From assembly GCF_017349355.1 (NCBI RefSeq), contig NZ_JAFMPM010000006.1, forward strand, positions 1,612,001 to 1,676,000: 64,000 nt of DNA. The letters run 5' to 3'. The position numbers and the translations under genes were made by a program. The first letter of the stretch is position 1. The number at the start of each line of letters is the position of its first letter. Below the pieces are notes generated by a model. The model ran no database searches. It was given only the letters and a program-made list of their open reading frames with translations, and was not told where the DNA came from. Origin of the DNA: Thiothrix fructosivorans (GTDB taxonomy: Bacteria > Pseudomonadota > Gammaproteobacteria > Thiotrichales > Thiotrichaceae). This document shows positions 28,611 through 38,221 of this stretch, piece after piece.

Positions 28611-31600
28611 TTAAACTGAGCGATTGGCTATTATTTTAACCTCAATGTAATGTTCAGTCCGGTCATCTTGCAACAAAATATTACCTTGAGGTATTTCAAT
28701 ACCATCCAATGTAATTGTTTTGGTACTTTCCTGAGTGTTTAACTGTGTAATCACAATGTGGTAAAGCGTTTCCCGATAACGATACAGCATTTTGAATCCT
28801 GCCCACTCTGGCGGTAAACACGGCTCAAAGCGCAAACTATCGCCTTCGCGCCGCAATCCCAGCAACGATTCGGTAATCAGCCGGTACATCCAGCTTGCCG
28901 AGCCAGTGTACCAAGTCCAGCCACCGCGTCCGGTATGCGGTGCAACCGCGTACACGTCGGCAGCAATCACATACGGCTCGACCTTGTACGTTGCCACGGT
29001 TTGCGGGGAAGTGGCGTGGTTGATCGGGTTAATCATCCCCAGCAATTCCCATGCGCGTGCGCTGTCGCCCAAGCGGGCAAATGCCATCGCTGCCCAAATT
29101 GCGGCATGGGTGTATTGCCCACCGTTTTCGCGCACCCCCGGCACATAGCCACGGATATAACCGGGGTTTAAGTCGGAAGTATTGAAGGGCGGGTCTAACA
29201 ATTGCACCAGCGCATGATCGCGGCGCACTAAATGCGTATTCAGCGATTGCATCGCCTGTGCGGTGCGTTCGGGCGCACCGACCCCAGAAAGTACCGACCA
29301 GCTTTGCGCAATCGAATCAATCTGGCATTCGGGGTTGCTGCTCGAACCCAGCGGCGTGCCGTCGTCGAAGTAAGCGCGGCGATACCATGCGCCATCCCAG
29401 CCGTGGCGTTCGAGGTTTTGGCGCAATTGGTAACGTTCCTGCTGGCAACGTTCCGCGAAGGGGATGTCATTGCGCTGTTTTGCCAACTCGGCAAATTGCC
29501 CCAACACTTCGCACAGGAAAAAGCCCAGCCAGATGCTTTCGCCTTTGCCCTCGATGCCGACCAGATTCATGCCATCGTTCCAGTCGCCGGAACCCATCAG
29601 CGGCAAACCGTGTTCGCCAAAGCGCAAGCCGTGCAGGATGGCGCGGACGCAATGCTGGTACAGGCTGGCAACGTCAGCCGAATGCCCCGGCAAGTCGTAG
29701 TACGAATCTTCCCCTGCACTCACCGCACGCCCGCTCAGGAAACCGCGCTGCTCATCCAGCACCGCCATGTCGCCCGTTGTCAGGATGTAACGGCACGTCA
29801 CCAGCGGCAACCACAAATAATCATCGGAACATTGGGTGCGTACCCCACGGTCGGACGGCGGATGCCACCAATGTTGCACATCACCCTCTGCAAACTGATG
29901 CCCTGCACACAGCAGCAAATGTTCGCGGACTTTGTGCGGTTCGGCATGAACCAACGCCATCACGTCCTGCAACTGGTCGCGGAAACCGAATGCGCCGCCG
30001 GATTGGTAATAACCGCTGCGTCCCCACAAACGGCAACCCAGCGTTTGGTACAACAGCCAGCCGTTGGCGAGCATATTCACCGCAGGATCAGGTGTTTCTA
30101 CCTGCACCGTACTCAAGGTTTGCACCCAATAATTTTGTACCTGTTTGAGCGCGTCGAGTGTCGCCGCCATGCCACGGAAACGTTGTACCAAGGCTTGCGC
30201 ATCGTGCATATCACGCCCTGCACCCAGCTTGAAGACAATCACCCGCTCACGTCCTGCCGCCAGTTCAAACGGCACTTGGATTGCTGCACACGGGTCAAGT
30301 GCTGCGCCAACTTTGCCGGACAAATACGCGCGTTGCAGTGCCGCCGGATTGCGCAACGAACCATTGCGCCCGATGAATTCGGCACGGTCGCCTGTGACAG
30401 TGCGGTTGTTATCATCCACCGCGAAGAACGCTACCCGTTCTGCAAACTCCATGCTGTAAGGGTTGCGGGCGAATAATGCGCCTTGTGGAGCAGTGCATTC
30501 GGTAATCACATGCGGTGCTGATTTCGGGGTTAAATCGCCCAGCACCCATTCCACGTAACCTGTGGCAGAAAGCTGGCGGGTACGACCGGAGGCATTGCGT
30601 ACTTTCAGCACCGAGAATTTGACCGAGGCATCCAGTGCCACAAACACCGTGAGTTCCGAGTAAATGCCGTTTTCATTGTGTTCAAACACGCTGTAGCCGA
30701 AACCGTGGCGGCTGATGGTCGCGCCCGTTCCCGGACACGGTAGTGGCGTGGGCGACCAGAACTCGCCGCTGTCTTCGTCGCGCAAATACAGGGCTTCACC
30801 GCTTAAATCGCTCACCGGGTCGTTATGCCACGGGGTTAATCGGTATTCGTGGGCATTTTCGCCCCACGTATAGGCTTGCCCGCTTTCTGAGATCACCGTG
30901 CCAAAGTGGGGATTTGCCAGCACGTTCACCCACGGCGCGGGTGTGGTCTGGTCGTTGGTCGGGGTCATCACGTATTCGCGCCCGTCAGCGGTAAACCCGC
31001 CCAAGCCGTTGAATAGGATCAGGTCATCACGCGGTAATAACTTGCCCACGGTTGGCGGGGCAGGGAAGGGGTATCGAGTAGGTTTGAACGGCGGCACACG
31101 CACGTCCAGCAAGCCGCGCCGATTCACTTGATCGGTCAGCGAACCTTTGCTGTCGGTGATAATGACGCGGGCAACCGACTGGATCAGGATGCGGTCTTCG
31201 CTGGAAATCTGGTCGGCATGGCGTACAAAAATACCACCGGGGCGGTCAATGACGTGCGCTTCTACGCCCCACGCAATCAGCCCCATGATTTGTTCTTGCA
31301 GCAATTGGCGGTAGCCTTCGCGGTCTTCGTTCCAGATCACCAGATCCACCGTCAAGCCTTTCAAACGCCAGTAGGCATGGGCTTTGACCAGTTGGCGCAC
31401 CAGTTCGATATTGTCCAGATCCTTGATTTGCAACAGCACAATCGGCAAGTCGCCAGAAATGGCGTGCGCCCACAGGCCGGATTGCCCCCGGTGGTTACTG
31501 ATTAGGGTGCTGGCATCCGCCCGCAGCAAAGCGTGGGAATAGATCACCGAATTGGCAAGCCGCCCGTAGAGTTGCGCTTCGGCTTCGCTGGCATTGAGCT

Positions 31601-34600
31601 GGCGCAATACCACTTGGCTGTGCGTCCATGCCAGATCGAATACGCGGTCAGCGAGGCGGCGGTCACGGTATTTTTCCACCAATTGCAGGCTGGCTTCACG
31701 AGTATCGGCAATACCGATGACCATATCGAGTGTCACCGAGGCTTCCGGTTCGAGGGTGATGCGGTGGCGGATGGCTACGATGGGGTCAAGCACTGCACCG
31801 ACGCTGTTCGACAAGTGATCGGCGGTGGTCATGGCGTGCGGTGCAGCGAGGGTATTGCCGCGCCCGATGAATTGCGCCCGGTCGGTTTCATACGAAATGC
31901 TGCTGGAATCGCCTTCATGCACTGCCATCAAATGGAACAGCCACGGGCTGTGTTCATCGAGTGCGCGGGGGCGGCGCGTACACAGGATGGCTTGCAGCGG
32001 GTCGATGATTTCGGTCTGCACAAACAGCTTGCTGAACGCGGGGTGTAAGGTGTCAGAGGCAGGGGATGCCAATACCACTTCGGCGTAACTGGTGACTTCG
32101 ATGGTGCGTTGCAGCAGTGAATCGTTGGTGATGCGCACGCGGCGCAATTCGATGTCGTCTTCCGGCGACACCACGATGTCGATGTGCGTGTCGTAGTCGT
32201 GGTCACGGCGGCGGAATTCCGCACGACCTTCCGAGAAAATCGCTTCGTAATGGTTTGCCGGAGCAAGCGTCGGTTGATGTGCGGTTGACCAGAATTCGCC
32301 ACTGGCTACGTCGCGGATGTAGCAGAATGTGCCCCAATGGTCGCGGGTACTGTCTTCCTGCCAGCGCGTGACGGCAAAATCCTTGCACCGACTGTAGCCG
32401 CCGCCCGCATTCGTTATCATCACGTTGTAACGCCCGTTGGAGAGCAACTGCACTTCGGGAAGGAGCGTATTCGGGTTTTTGAGTACCCGGATCGGGATTT
32501 GCGGTTCGCTGGAAGCCAGCAATACTTCTGCCACTTCCGCCGCTTGGGTATAGAACGCGGTGGCTTTGGGAATGCGTTCTTGCAGCAATAACAGCGTCGC
32601 CTGAAATTGCGGGTTCGCGGCAAAACGCCGTTGCATCGGGCGATCCAGCAGCAAATACGCCAACGCCAGCAAACTCATGCCCTGATGGTGCGCCATGAAC
32701 GACTGGATGACGACCCGCGCTTCCCCGCGCCGTTGCCGGGAGGGGGTGTAATCGACCGCTTCATAGAAGCCAAACTTGCCTACCACACCATCAGCAGCAA
32801 GACGTTGCAAGTTTTGGCAAGCGGCTTCGGGGTCAACCATCAGCGCGAGTGCCGAGGCATACGGCGCAATCACCAAATCTTCCGCCAACCCGCGTTTCAG
32901 CCCCAAACCCGGCACGCCAAACGCACGGTATTGGTAGTTGAGATGCACATCGACGGTGTTATAACCCGATTCCGACGTACCCCACGGCACGTTGCGCTGT
33001 TTGCCATAGGCAATTTGGCGTTGCACCACCGCATGGTAGGTCTGGTCGATCAGGGTATTGGTATAGGTCGGCATGACCAGCAAGGGCATCAGGTATTCAA
33101 ACATCGAGCCGCTCCACGACAACAGCGTTGGCTCGCCATCGGTGGTGATCAGCAGCCTTCCTAAGGCAAACCAGCTTTCCTGCGGCACTTGTTCCTGCGC
33201 AATCGTCACGAAATTGCACAGCCGCGCTTCGGATGCCAGCAAGTCGTAATAACTCGCATCGCGGTGGCGTTCGGTCACGTTATAGCCAATCGCAAACAAG
33301 CGGCGCGGCTTGTCATAGAGGAAATCGTATTGCATACACGCCAGTTCGCTGGCTTGCCACGCTAGTTGTTCAAGCGCCGCAATGCGCTCTTGCGCCCGCC
33401 GACTGCTTGCCGGAATCAGCAACAATTCGCGTAAGGTCGGAATGCCTGCACTGTCATCTTTCCCACCATCGGGGACAAGGAAACGCAATTCATCCAAATG
33501 CCCCCGGCATTGCCGCACCAACGCAACTCCCCATTCGCTGCTATCGACGGATGCAAGCGCGATTAGGTGTTCGAGGCAATGTTTCACCGTTGCCAACGTC
33601 ATGGGGCGGGTAGTAGCCGCAACATTCAGCGCAGTTTGCAACGCAATCCAGTGCGTCTTATCCGCCGTACTTTCCAGCACAATGCCGAATGTATCTTGCA
33701 AGCCTTCCAACCACCGCACCGTTAGAATCGGCTGATCCGGCAATGCCAACAACCCTGGCTGCAAGGTCAGCAAATGCCCGCCCAGATTGCCGCTATCCAC
33801 CGTAGACACATACATCGGCAACAATGGCTGCAACGATTGCGTGTCGTACCAGTTGTAAAAATGCCCGTGGTAACGTTCCAGACGCTCCATCGTGCGCAAG
33901 GTATTCGCAGTACGCTCAATCAGCCCGCCCAGCGGCAAGTAACCAAAATCGTAAGCCGCCAAATTCGCCAGCAACGCCATGCCCATATTGGTCGGCGAAG
34001 TGCGGTGCGCCACGCCAACATCACGGTAGACCTGATAATTATCCGGCGGCAGCCAGTTATCTTGCACTCCTACCAAATTCTCGAAATAAGCCCACGTCTT
34101 GCGGGCAGTCTTGCGCAAAAACACGGTTTGGTCGGGCGTTAGTTTGCTGGTACGCCGCGCCAGTGGTTCACTCACCCACCAAATAATGGCAGGCGATAAC
34201 CACCACAACAGTAGGATAGGCGCTGCGATCAGTAAGGTTTCTGGGCGTATCATTACCAGATACAAACCCGTGACCACGGCAATAAACGGCGCAATCCACA
34301 TTGCCCGGTAAGCGGCGGACAGGTTCGGGCTATGATGGTTGGTTTCGCTCGATGGATTCCATTCCAATAGACGTTGCTTGGAAACCGCCATCCGCCAGAG
34401 CGTGCGGATAATCGCATCCAGACTGAAATAGGCTTCGTAAGGCAGGCAAATCAGCGTCAATGCGGCTTGGGTAAAATGCCCTTCCGCCGCCCGCATTTCC
34501 GCAGCAAGGTGTTGGCTTAACAGCAAGTCGGCAGGCTTGCGCACCAGACTCAACAAGGACGCGCTTACCGACGGAATCAGCAAAATCGCCAGTACTGCCA

Positions 34601-37145
34601 GTGTCCAGAATCCTGCCATTGGCAACACTGTCCAGCCCAGCAATAACAGTAAGGTCAATGCCGCTGCGGTAAGGCTGCGCCGTAGATTGTCAAAAATCTT
34701 CCAGCGCGACAGCCACGACAGCGGGTTTTTCTGGCGTTCCTTCCCTGCTCCCGGCACGGAGGGCAATAACCAGCCCAGCAATTGCCAGTCGCCACGAATC
34801 CAGCGATGCCGACGGCTGACATCTGCGCTGTAACGCACGGGGTATTCTTCATACAACTGCACATCACTGAGCAAGCCCGCCCGCGCATAACAACCTTCCA
34901 GCAAGTCATGACTGAGGATGCAGTTTTCTGGCAAACGCCCGCCCAGTGCTTGCTCAAACGCATCCACGTCATAGATGCCTTTGCCGATGAACGAGCCTTC
35001 GTTGAACACATCCTGATACACGTCAGAAACAGCGCGGGTGTAAGGGTCGATGCCCGATTCCCCGCCGTACAAGCGTGCATAGCGCGATAGATTGGGAGCG
35101 GAAAGGCTCACGCTGACGCGGGGTTGCAGGATGCCATAACCTTGCGTAACCCGTTGCTTGGCAGGGTCGTAAACCGCGTGGTTGAGCGGATGCGCCAATG
35201 TGCCGACGAACTGGCGAGCCGCGTCACGCGGAAGCTGCGTATCGGTGTCCAACGTGATCACGTATTTCACCCCAGCCAGCGGCGTAATGTTGCCCACGAT
35301 CAGCGCGAAAGCGTCCTTTGCACCACCGCGTAGCAGCGCATTCAAATCCGCCAGCTTGCCGCGCTTGCGTTCGTAGCCCATCCACACCTGCGCTTGCGGA
35401 TTCCAGCGGCGCGGACGGTGGAACAGGAAGAAAATGTTACCCGATTCGCCCGGATATTTGGTATTCAGGTGGTCGATGCCTGCTTGTGCCAGCCGCAATA
35501 GCGCATCATCCCCCGGCTGCGTTTCTAGCGGCGCATCCAAGAAATCGGTTAATAAGCCGAAATGCAGATGCGTATCGCGATTGGCGAGAAAACGCACTTC
35601 CAGCGTTTCCATCATGCTTTCAATGCCGGAGGTGCTACTGAGCATGGTGGGTACGATGACCAAAGTGCGTGATGGCGCGGGAATGCCTTCAGAAAAATCC
35701 ATGCGCGGCAAGGCATACGGCGTATTCAACAAGGTTGCCAGCCAGTTCACCAGTGCCACCGACAGGTAGCTTGTACCGAGTGCCAACACGATGCCTAACA
35801 ATGCCAGCGACCAGCCCTGTACGCCGTCAGCGTGGGCGTGCAGCAGTAAGCCGCCAGTAAACAGCACGGTTAGCAGCGCAATGCCGCCCAGAAAAGATAG
35901 CAGCGGTAAGCAGCAAGCGGTTCTGTGGAGTTTCGTGAGCAGCGGCAGCCGTGCTTGCGCGGCTTGTTCGAGTGGGTGCAAACCGTCGTCGATCAGGTAA
36001 AAACCAACGTGCGCGGTACGGTCGTCATTGCCATGTTTTTCCGCGCCCGCTTGCGCCAGTTGCACGGCTAATTGTGCCACTTCGCCTTCGGAATAACGGG
36101 TGTATTTGGCAATTTTTTCTACGACGTGGCGGTAACGGTCGCGGGTAGCAAACGTCATTTCGCCGTATGCACCTGCGGGATCGTCGATCAGGGCTTGTTC
36201 GACCACGCTCATGTTTTCGACGAATGCTTGCCAATCCATTGAGCCAAGGAAGCGCAGGCTGCCAATGCTATTGCCAATGGAGACTTGATCAGCGGCTTGT
36301 TGCTGGCTTTCGATTTGCACCAATTGTTCGATGGTCAGGTGTGATTCCGCCAGCAATTGTTCAATCCAGCTCAACGGCAAGCCGAGTGCGGCACTTTGCC
36401 ACTGCAAGCGGCGTACCAATTCCGCCACAAACGGCGTGCTCATCGGCGGGTTGGAACGCGCCATGTCGGCTATGACAAGAATCAGGCTTTTGGGGTCTTG
36501 CTCTGCTGCTGCGACCATGCGGTTTGCCCACGTATCGGCAAGGTCTTGGTCAATTTTGTCGGTGGTAATGCGTGCCGCAATGCGCCGCAGGTTTTCGATC
36601 AGTGCCAAGCGCAACATGATGGGGATTGCCCATAATTCACCCAGCTTCAACGGCGTGACGGTTTGGTAAGCGGTGACGAAACGGCTGAGGCTGTCGGGGT
36701 CAACCCGCCCATCGCCGTGCGCAATGTTTTCCAGCGCAATGTCATACACACGCGGCAAGCCGCTCGATGCACCATCCGCCAAGCGCGGTAATTCGCGGCT
36801 GTAACCTTGCGGCAAATGGCGTTTGGCGGTGCGGATTTGCTCATCAATCAGGTAGAAGTTATCCAGCAACCATTCGCCCGCCGGGGTGAGGCGGTGATTG
36901 GAACTGACCGTGGCGGTTAATACACGGGAACATTCCACTAGCACGGCTTCGTTGTCAGAGAGGCGATCGAGAAGCTGATCCTGAACCGATTGCTGGGTGA
37001 GTTGGTGGGTGTCGGCTAACGTTCTGCCGTGGCGTTCCATCTGGTCGGCGCTGAAGAGTTCGGCGCGTAAGGGTTGGGTTTCTTTGAAAGACTGTGCCCC
37101 CCATTGACGAACATGGTTTAACAGGGTTTTACGGTGTGCTTTCAT
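28611..37145 (-). CDS. ndvB: Cyclic beta-glucan synthase (NdvB/ChvB-like, GT84-GH94)
   Basis: This 2844-residue inner-membrane enzyme makes osmoregulated periplasmic glucans from UDP-glucose. Hydrophobic helices lie near residues 415-470. The GT domain (residues about 490-800) has DTDTQ near 632, FIGKGIYDVDAFEQAL, SHDLLEG and RRHRWIRGDWQL. More helices (about 820-1000) follow. A glycoamylase-like domain (about 1040-1480) includes NLVGVQDNWLPPDN and SPTNMGMALLANL. Two carbohydrate-binding/GT36 repeats follow. The GH94 phosphorylase domain ends with GSGDWNDGMNLVG near 2520, which holds the catalytic Asp. Length matches NdvB of rhizobia (about 2830). The gene is preceded by a copy of the shared 31-bp element. 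Several long antisense frames inside it are shadows. Confidence 0.94.
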   Translation of the reverse strand: MKAHRKTLLNHVRQWGAQSFKETQPLRAELFSADQMERHGRTLADTHQLTQQSVQDQLLDRLSDNEAVLVECSRVLTATVSSNHRLTPAGEWLLDNFYLIDEQIRTAKRHLPQGYSRELPRLADGASSGLPRVYDIALENIAHGDGRVDPDSLSRFVTAYQTVTPLKLGELWAIPIMLRLALIENLRRIAARITTDKIDQDLADTWANRMVAAAEQDPKSLILVIADMARSNPPMSTPFVAELVRRLQWQSAALGLPLSWIEQLLAESHLTIEQLVQIESQQQAADQVSIGNSIGSLRFLGSMDWQAFVENMSVVEQALIDDPAGAYGEMTFATRDRYRHVVEKIAKYTRYSEGEVAQLAVQLAQAGAEKHGNDDRTAHVGFYLIDDGLHPLEQAAQARLPLLTKLHRTACCLPLLSFLGGIALLTVLFTGGLLLHAHADGVQGWSLALLGIVLALGTSYLSVALVNWLATLLNTPYALPRMDFSEGIPAPSRTLVIVPTMLSSTSGIESMMETLEVRFLANRDTHLHFGLLTDFLDAPLETQPGDDALLRLAQAGIDHLNTKYPGESGNIFFLFHRPRRWNPQAQVWMGYERKRGKLADLNALLRGGAKDAFALIVGNITPLAGVKYVITLDTDTQLPRDAARQFVGTLAHPLNHAVYDPAKQRVTQGYGILQPRVSVSLSAPNLSRYARLYGGESGIDPYTRAVSDVYQDVFNEGSFIGKGIYDVDAFEQALGGRLPENCILSHDLLEGCYARAGLLSDVQLYEEYPVRYSADVSRRHRWIRGDWQLLGWLLPSVPGAGKERQKNPLSWLSRWKIFDNLRRSLTAAALTLLLLLGWTVLPMAGFWTLAVLAILLIPSVSASLLSLVRKPADLLLSQHLAAEMRAAEGHFTQAALTLICLPYEAYFSLDAIIRTLWRMAVSKQRLLEWNPSSETNHHSPNLSAAYRAMWIAPFIAVVTGLYLVMIRPETLLIAAPILLLWWLSPAIIWWVSEPLARRTSKLTPDQTVFLRKTARKTWAYFENLVGVQDNWLPPDNYQVYRDVGVAHRTSPTNMGMALLANLAAYDFGYLPLGGLIERTANTLRTMERLERYHGHFYNWYDTQSLQPLLPMYVSTVDSGNLGGHLLTLQPGLLALPDQPILTVRWLEGLQDTFGIVLESTADKTHWIALQTALNVAATTRPMTLATVKHCLEHLIALASVDSSEWGVALVRQCRGHLDELRFLVPDGGKDDSAGIPTLRELLLIPASSRRAQERIAALEQLAWQASELACMQYDFLYDKPRRLFAIGYNVTERHRDASYYDLLASEARLCNFVTIAQEQVPQESWFALGRLLITTDGEPTLLSWSGSMFEYLMPLLVMPTYTNTLIDQTYHAVVQRQIAYGKQRNVPWGTSESGYNTVDVHLNYQYRAFGVPGLGLKRGLAEDLVIAPYASALALMVDPEAACQNLQRLAADGVVGKFGFYEAVDYTPSRQRRGEARVVIQSFMAHHQGMSLLALAYLLLDRPMQRRFAANPQFQATLLLLQERIPKATAFYTQAAEVAEVLLASSEPQIPIRVLKNPNTLLPEVQLLSNGRYNVMITNAGGGYSRCKDFAVTRWQEDSTRDHWGTFCYIRDVASGEFWSTAHQPTLAPANHYEAIFSEGRAEFRRRDHDYDTHIDIVVSPEDDIELRRVRITNDSLLQRTIEVTSYAEVVLASPASDTLHPAFSKLFVQTEIIDPLQAILCTRRPRALDEHSPWLFHLMAVHEGDSSSISYETDRAQFIGRGNTLAAPHAMTTADHLSNSVGAVLDPIVAIRHRITLEPEASVTLDMVIGIADTREASLQLVEKYRDRRLADRVFDLAWTHSQVVLRQLNASEAEAQLYGRLANSVIYSHALLRADASTLISNHRGQSGLWAHAISGDLPIVLLQIKDLDNIELVRQLVKAHAYWRLKGLTVDLVIWNEDREGYRQLLQEQIMGLIAWGVEAHVIDRPGGIFVRHADQISSEDRILIQSVARVIITDSKGSLTDQVNRRGLLDVRVPPFKPTRYPFPAPPTVGKLLPRDDLILFNGLGGFTADGREYVMTPTNDQTTPAPWVNVLANPHFGTVISESGQAYTWGENAHEYRLTPWHNDPVSDLSGEALYLRDEDSGEFWSPTPLPCPGTGATISRHGFGYSVFEHNENGIYSELTVFVALDASVKFSVLKVRNASGRTRQLSATGYVEWVLGDLTPKSAPHVITECTAPQGALFARNPYSMEFAERVAFFAVDDNNRTVTGDRAEFIGRNGSLRNPAALQRAYLSGKVGAALDPCAAIQVPFELAAGRERVIVFKLGAGRDMHDAQALVQRFRGMAATLDALKQVQNYWVQTLSTVQVETPDPAVNMLANGWLLYQTLGCRLWGRSGYYQSGGAFGFRDQLQDVMALVHAEPHKVREHLLLCAGHQFAEGDVQHWWHPPSDRGVRTQCSDDYLWLPLVTCRYILTTGDMAVLDEQRGFLSGRAVSAGEDSYYDLPGHSADVASLYQHCVRAILHGLRFGEHGLPLMGSGDWNDGMNLVGIEGKGESIWLGFFLCEVLGQFAELAKQRNDIPFAERCQQERYQLRQNLERHGWDGAWYRRAYFDDGTPLGSSSNPECQIDSIAQSWSVLSGVGAPERTAQAMQSLNTHLVRRDHALVQLLDPPFNTSDLNPGYIRGYVPGVRENGGQYTHAAIWAAMAFARLGDSARAWELLGMINPINHATSPQTVATYKVEPYVIAADVYAVAPHTGRGGWTWYTGSASWMYRLITESLLGLRREGDSLRFEPCLPPEWAGFKMLYRYRETLYHIVITQLNTQESTKTITLDGIEIPQGNILLQDDRTEHYIEVKIIANRSV

Positions 37146-37452
37146 GAGGGGAAGAACTCTTATTTTGAATAGACTAAACAGAAAAAATAAATAGGGCAGG
37201 CAAGGGGTTTTAACAGATTCCGTAAAATCTATTGATGTGATGAGAGGGGTTTTGCATTAAAAACCAGACGTTATATTAAGCGATGCTACGTGTAGTAAAT
37301 TAACGTATTAAGAAGGGCTATAGCCATTAGGCGCTATATTTTCTTGTATAGCAAGACATATCATTGTAAAGACCATTTAAAGCATAGGGTTAATTACCAA
37401 GAATTAAACCCCGATAAATAAATAAGTATGGCGCTCATACCGATTTACAGCG
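37146..37452. other. 307-bp intergenic region upstream of the glucan synthase
   Basis: This A/T-rich region between the broken protease gene and the glucan synthase (both minus strand) holds no gene I can support. The only distinct structure is the 31-bp element at 37325-37355. It is the likely promoter region of the glucan synthase. Confidence 0.6.
37325..37355 (-). promoter_or_regulatory. Shared 31-bp regulatory element, copy C
   Basis: The plus strand reads CATTAGGCGCTATA, TTTTCTTG, TATAGCAAG, with the perfect GCTATA-N8-TATAGC dyad at 37333-37352. It lies 180 bases upstream of the glucan synthase ATG, in the same orientation relative to the gene as copy B. Confidence 0.6.
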
Positions 37453-38192
37453 TCATTTTTGGGTATTTGGGTTAATAAGTGGCATCACAATTTGCTTTAC
37501 GATGTCGATGGGCATGGCAAAGCCAACGCCTTCTGAGCCGCCTGATAAGCTATAAATGGCTACATTAACACCAATTACTTGACCCGCACTATTCAACAGC
37601 GGTGCACCAGAGCTACCGGGGTTAATGGCGGCATCGGTTTGAATCAGGTGATAGATTGCGCCGTTTTGCTCATCACCAAACGTGCGATCAAGCGCAGAAA
37701 TCAGCCCTTCGCTCAGGTTAGGGCCAAGGTCAAACGCATTGCCGATACTGAAGACGCGTTGCCCGACTTGCAAGCGTTGACTGCTTCCCAAGCGAGCAGC
37801 GGGGGGGCATTGTTGAGGCGTGGGAGTTGCAGCACCGCAAGGTCTTGTTCTTTATTGTAGCCGATGACCTGTGCTTCCACGGTGCGTTGGTCGGCGAGGC
37901 GCACCTGCATCACGGTTTGCCCTTGAATCAGGTGTTGGGTGGTTACAATATGCCCTTGCGTATCCCATACAAAACCTGTGCCGGAAGCCGTGCCTTCCCA
38001 TGCGTTGGCGAGGGGATTTTTTGCGTTCAAGGAGACAACAGAGGGATTACTGCGCTCGAATAAGGCAATGGTCTGGTGTTCGTTGGCGGTCAATGTTGCT
38101 GCATTACCGAACGATTGCGCGGGCATTAGCGTGCAACCTTGCAGTAATCCTAGACTGAGTAACAGTGTGTTACTCATGTAATTTTTCATCAT
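37453..38192 (-). pseudogene. Trypsin-like (S1C/DegP-type) periplasmic serine protease, frameshifted in a poly-C tract
   Basis: The upstream part (38192 to about 37808) has a lipoprotein signal (LGLLQGCTL) and protease motifs with His in VTTQHLIQG and Asp in NKEQDLAVLQL. The frame then shifts at seven Cs on the minus strand (G7 at 37801-37807). The second part continues with LGSSQRLQVGQRVFSIGNAF, the catalytic NPGSSGAPLL (nucleophile Ser) and ends at GFAMPIDIVKQIV. One extra C would restore NNAPPAARLGSSQ and a 246-residue protein. No PDZ domain follows, so it would be a short HtrA-like protease. It may be a real frameshift, a phase-variable tract or a sequencing error. Confidence 0.82.
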
Positions 38193-38221
38193 TGTTTTAC
38201 CTGTGCTGAAAAGTACAGCGT

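Noticed and set aside
29232-30476. A 414-codon plus-strand frame inside the glucan synthase
   Set aside because: It is antisense to a strongly conserved coding region with normal motifs; its Arg/His/Cys-rich translation is typical of shadow frames.
17005-37355. Sigma54-type promoters (GG-N10-GC spacing) in the 31-bp elements
   Set aside because: Copies A and B fit the spacing (copy C has T for the G), but B and C point away from their genes and the dyad explains the conservation better.
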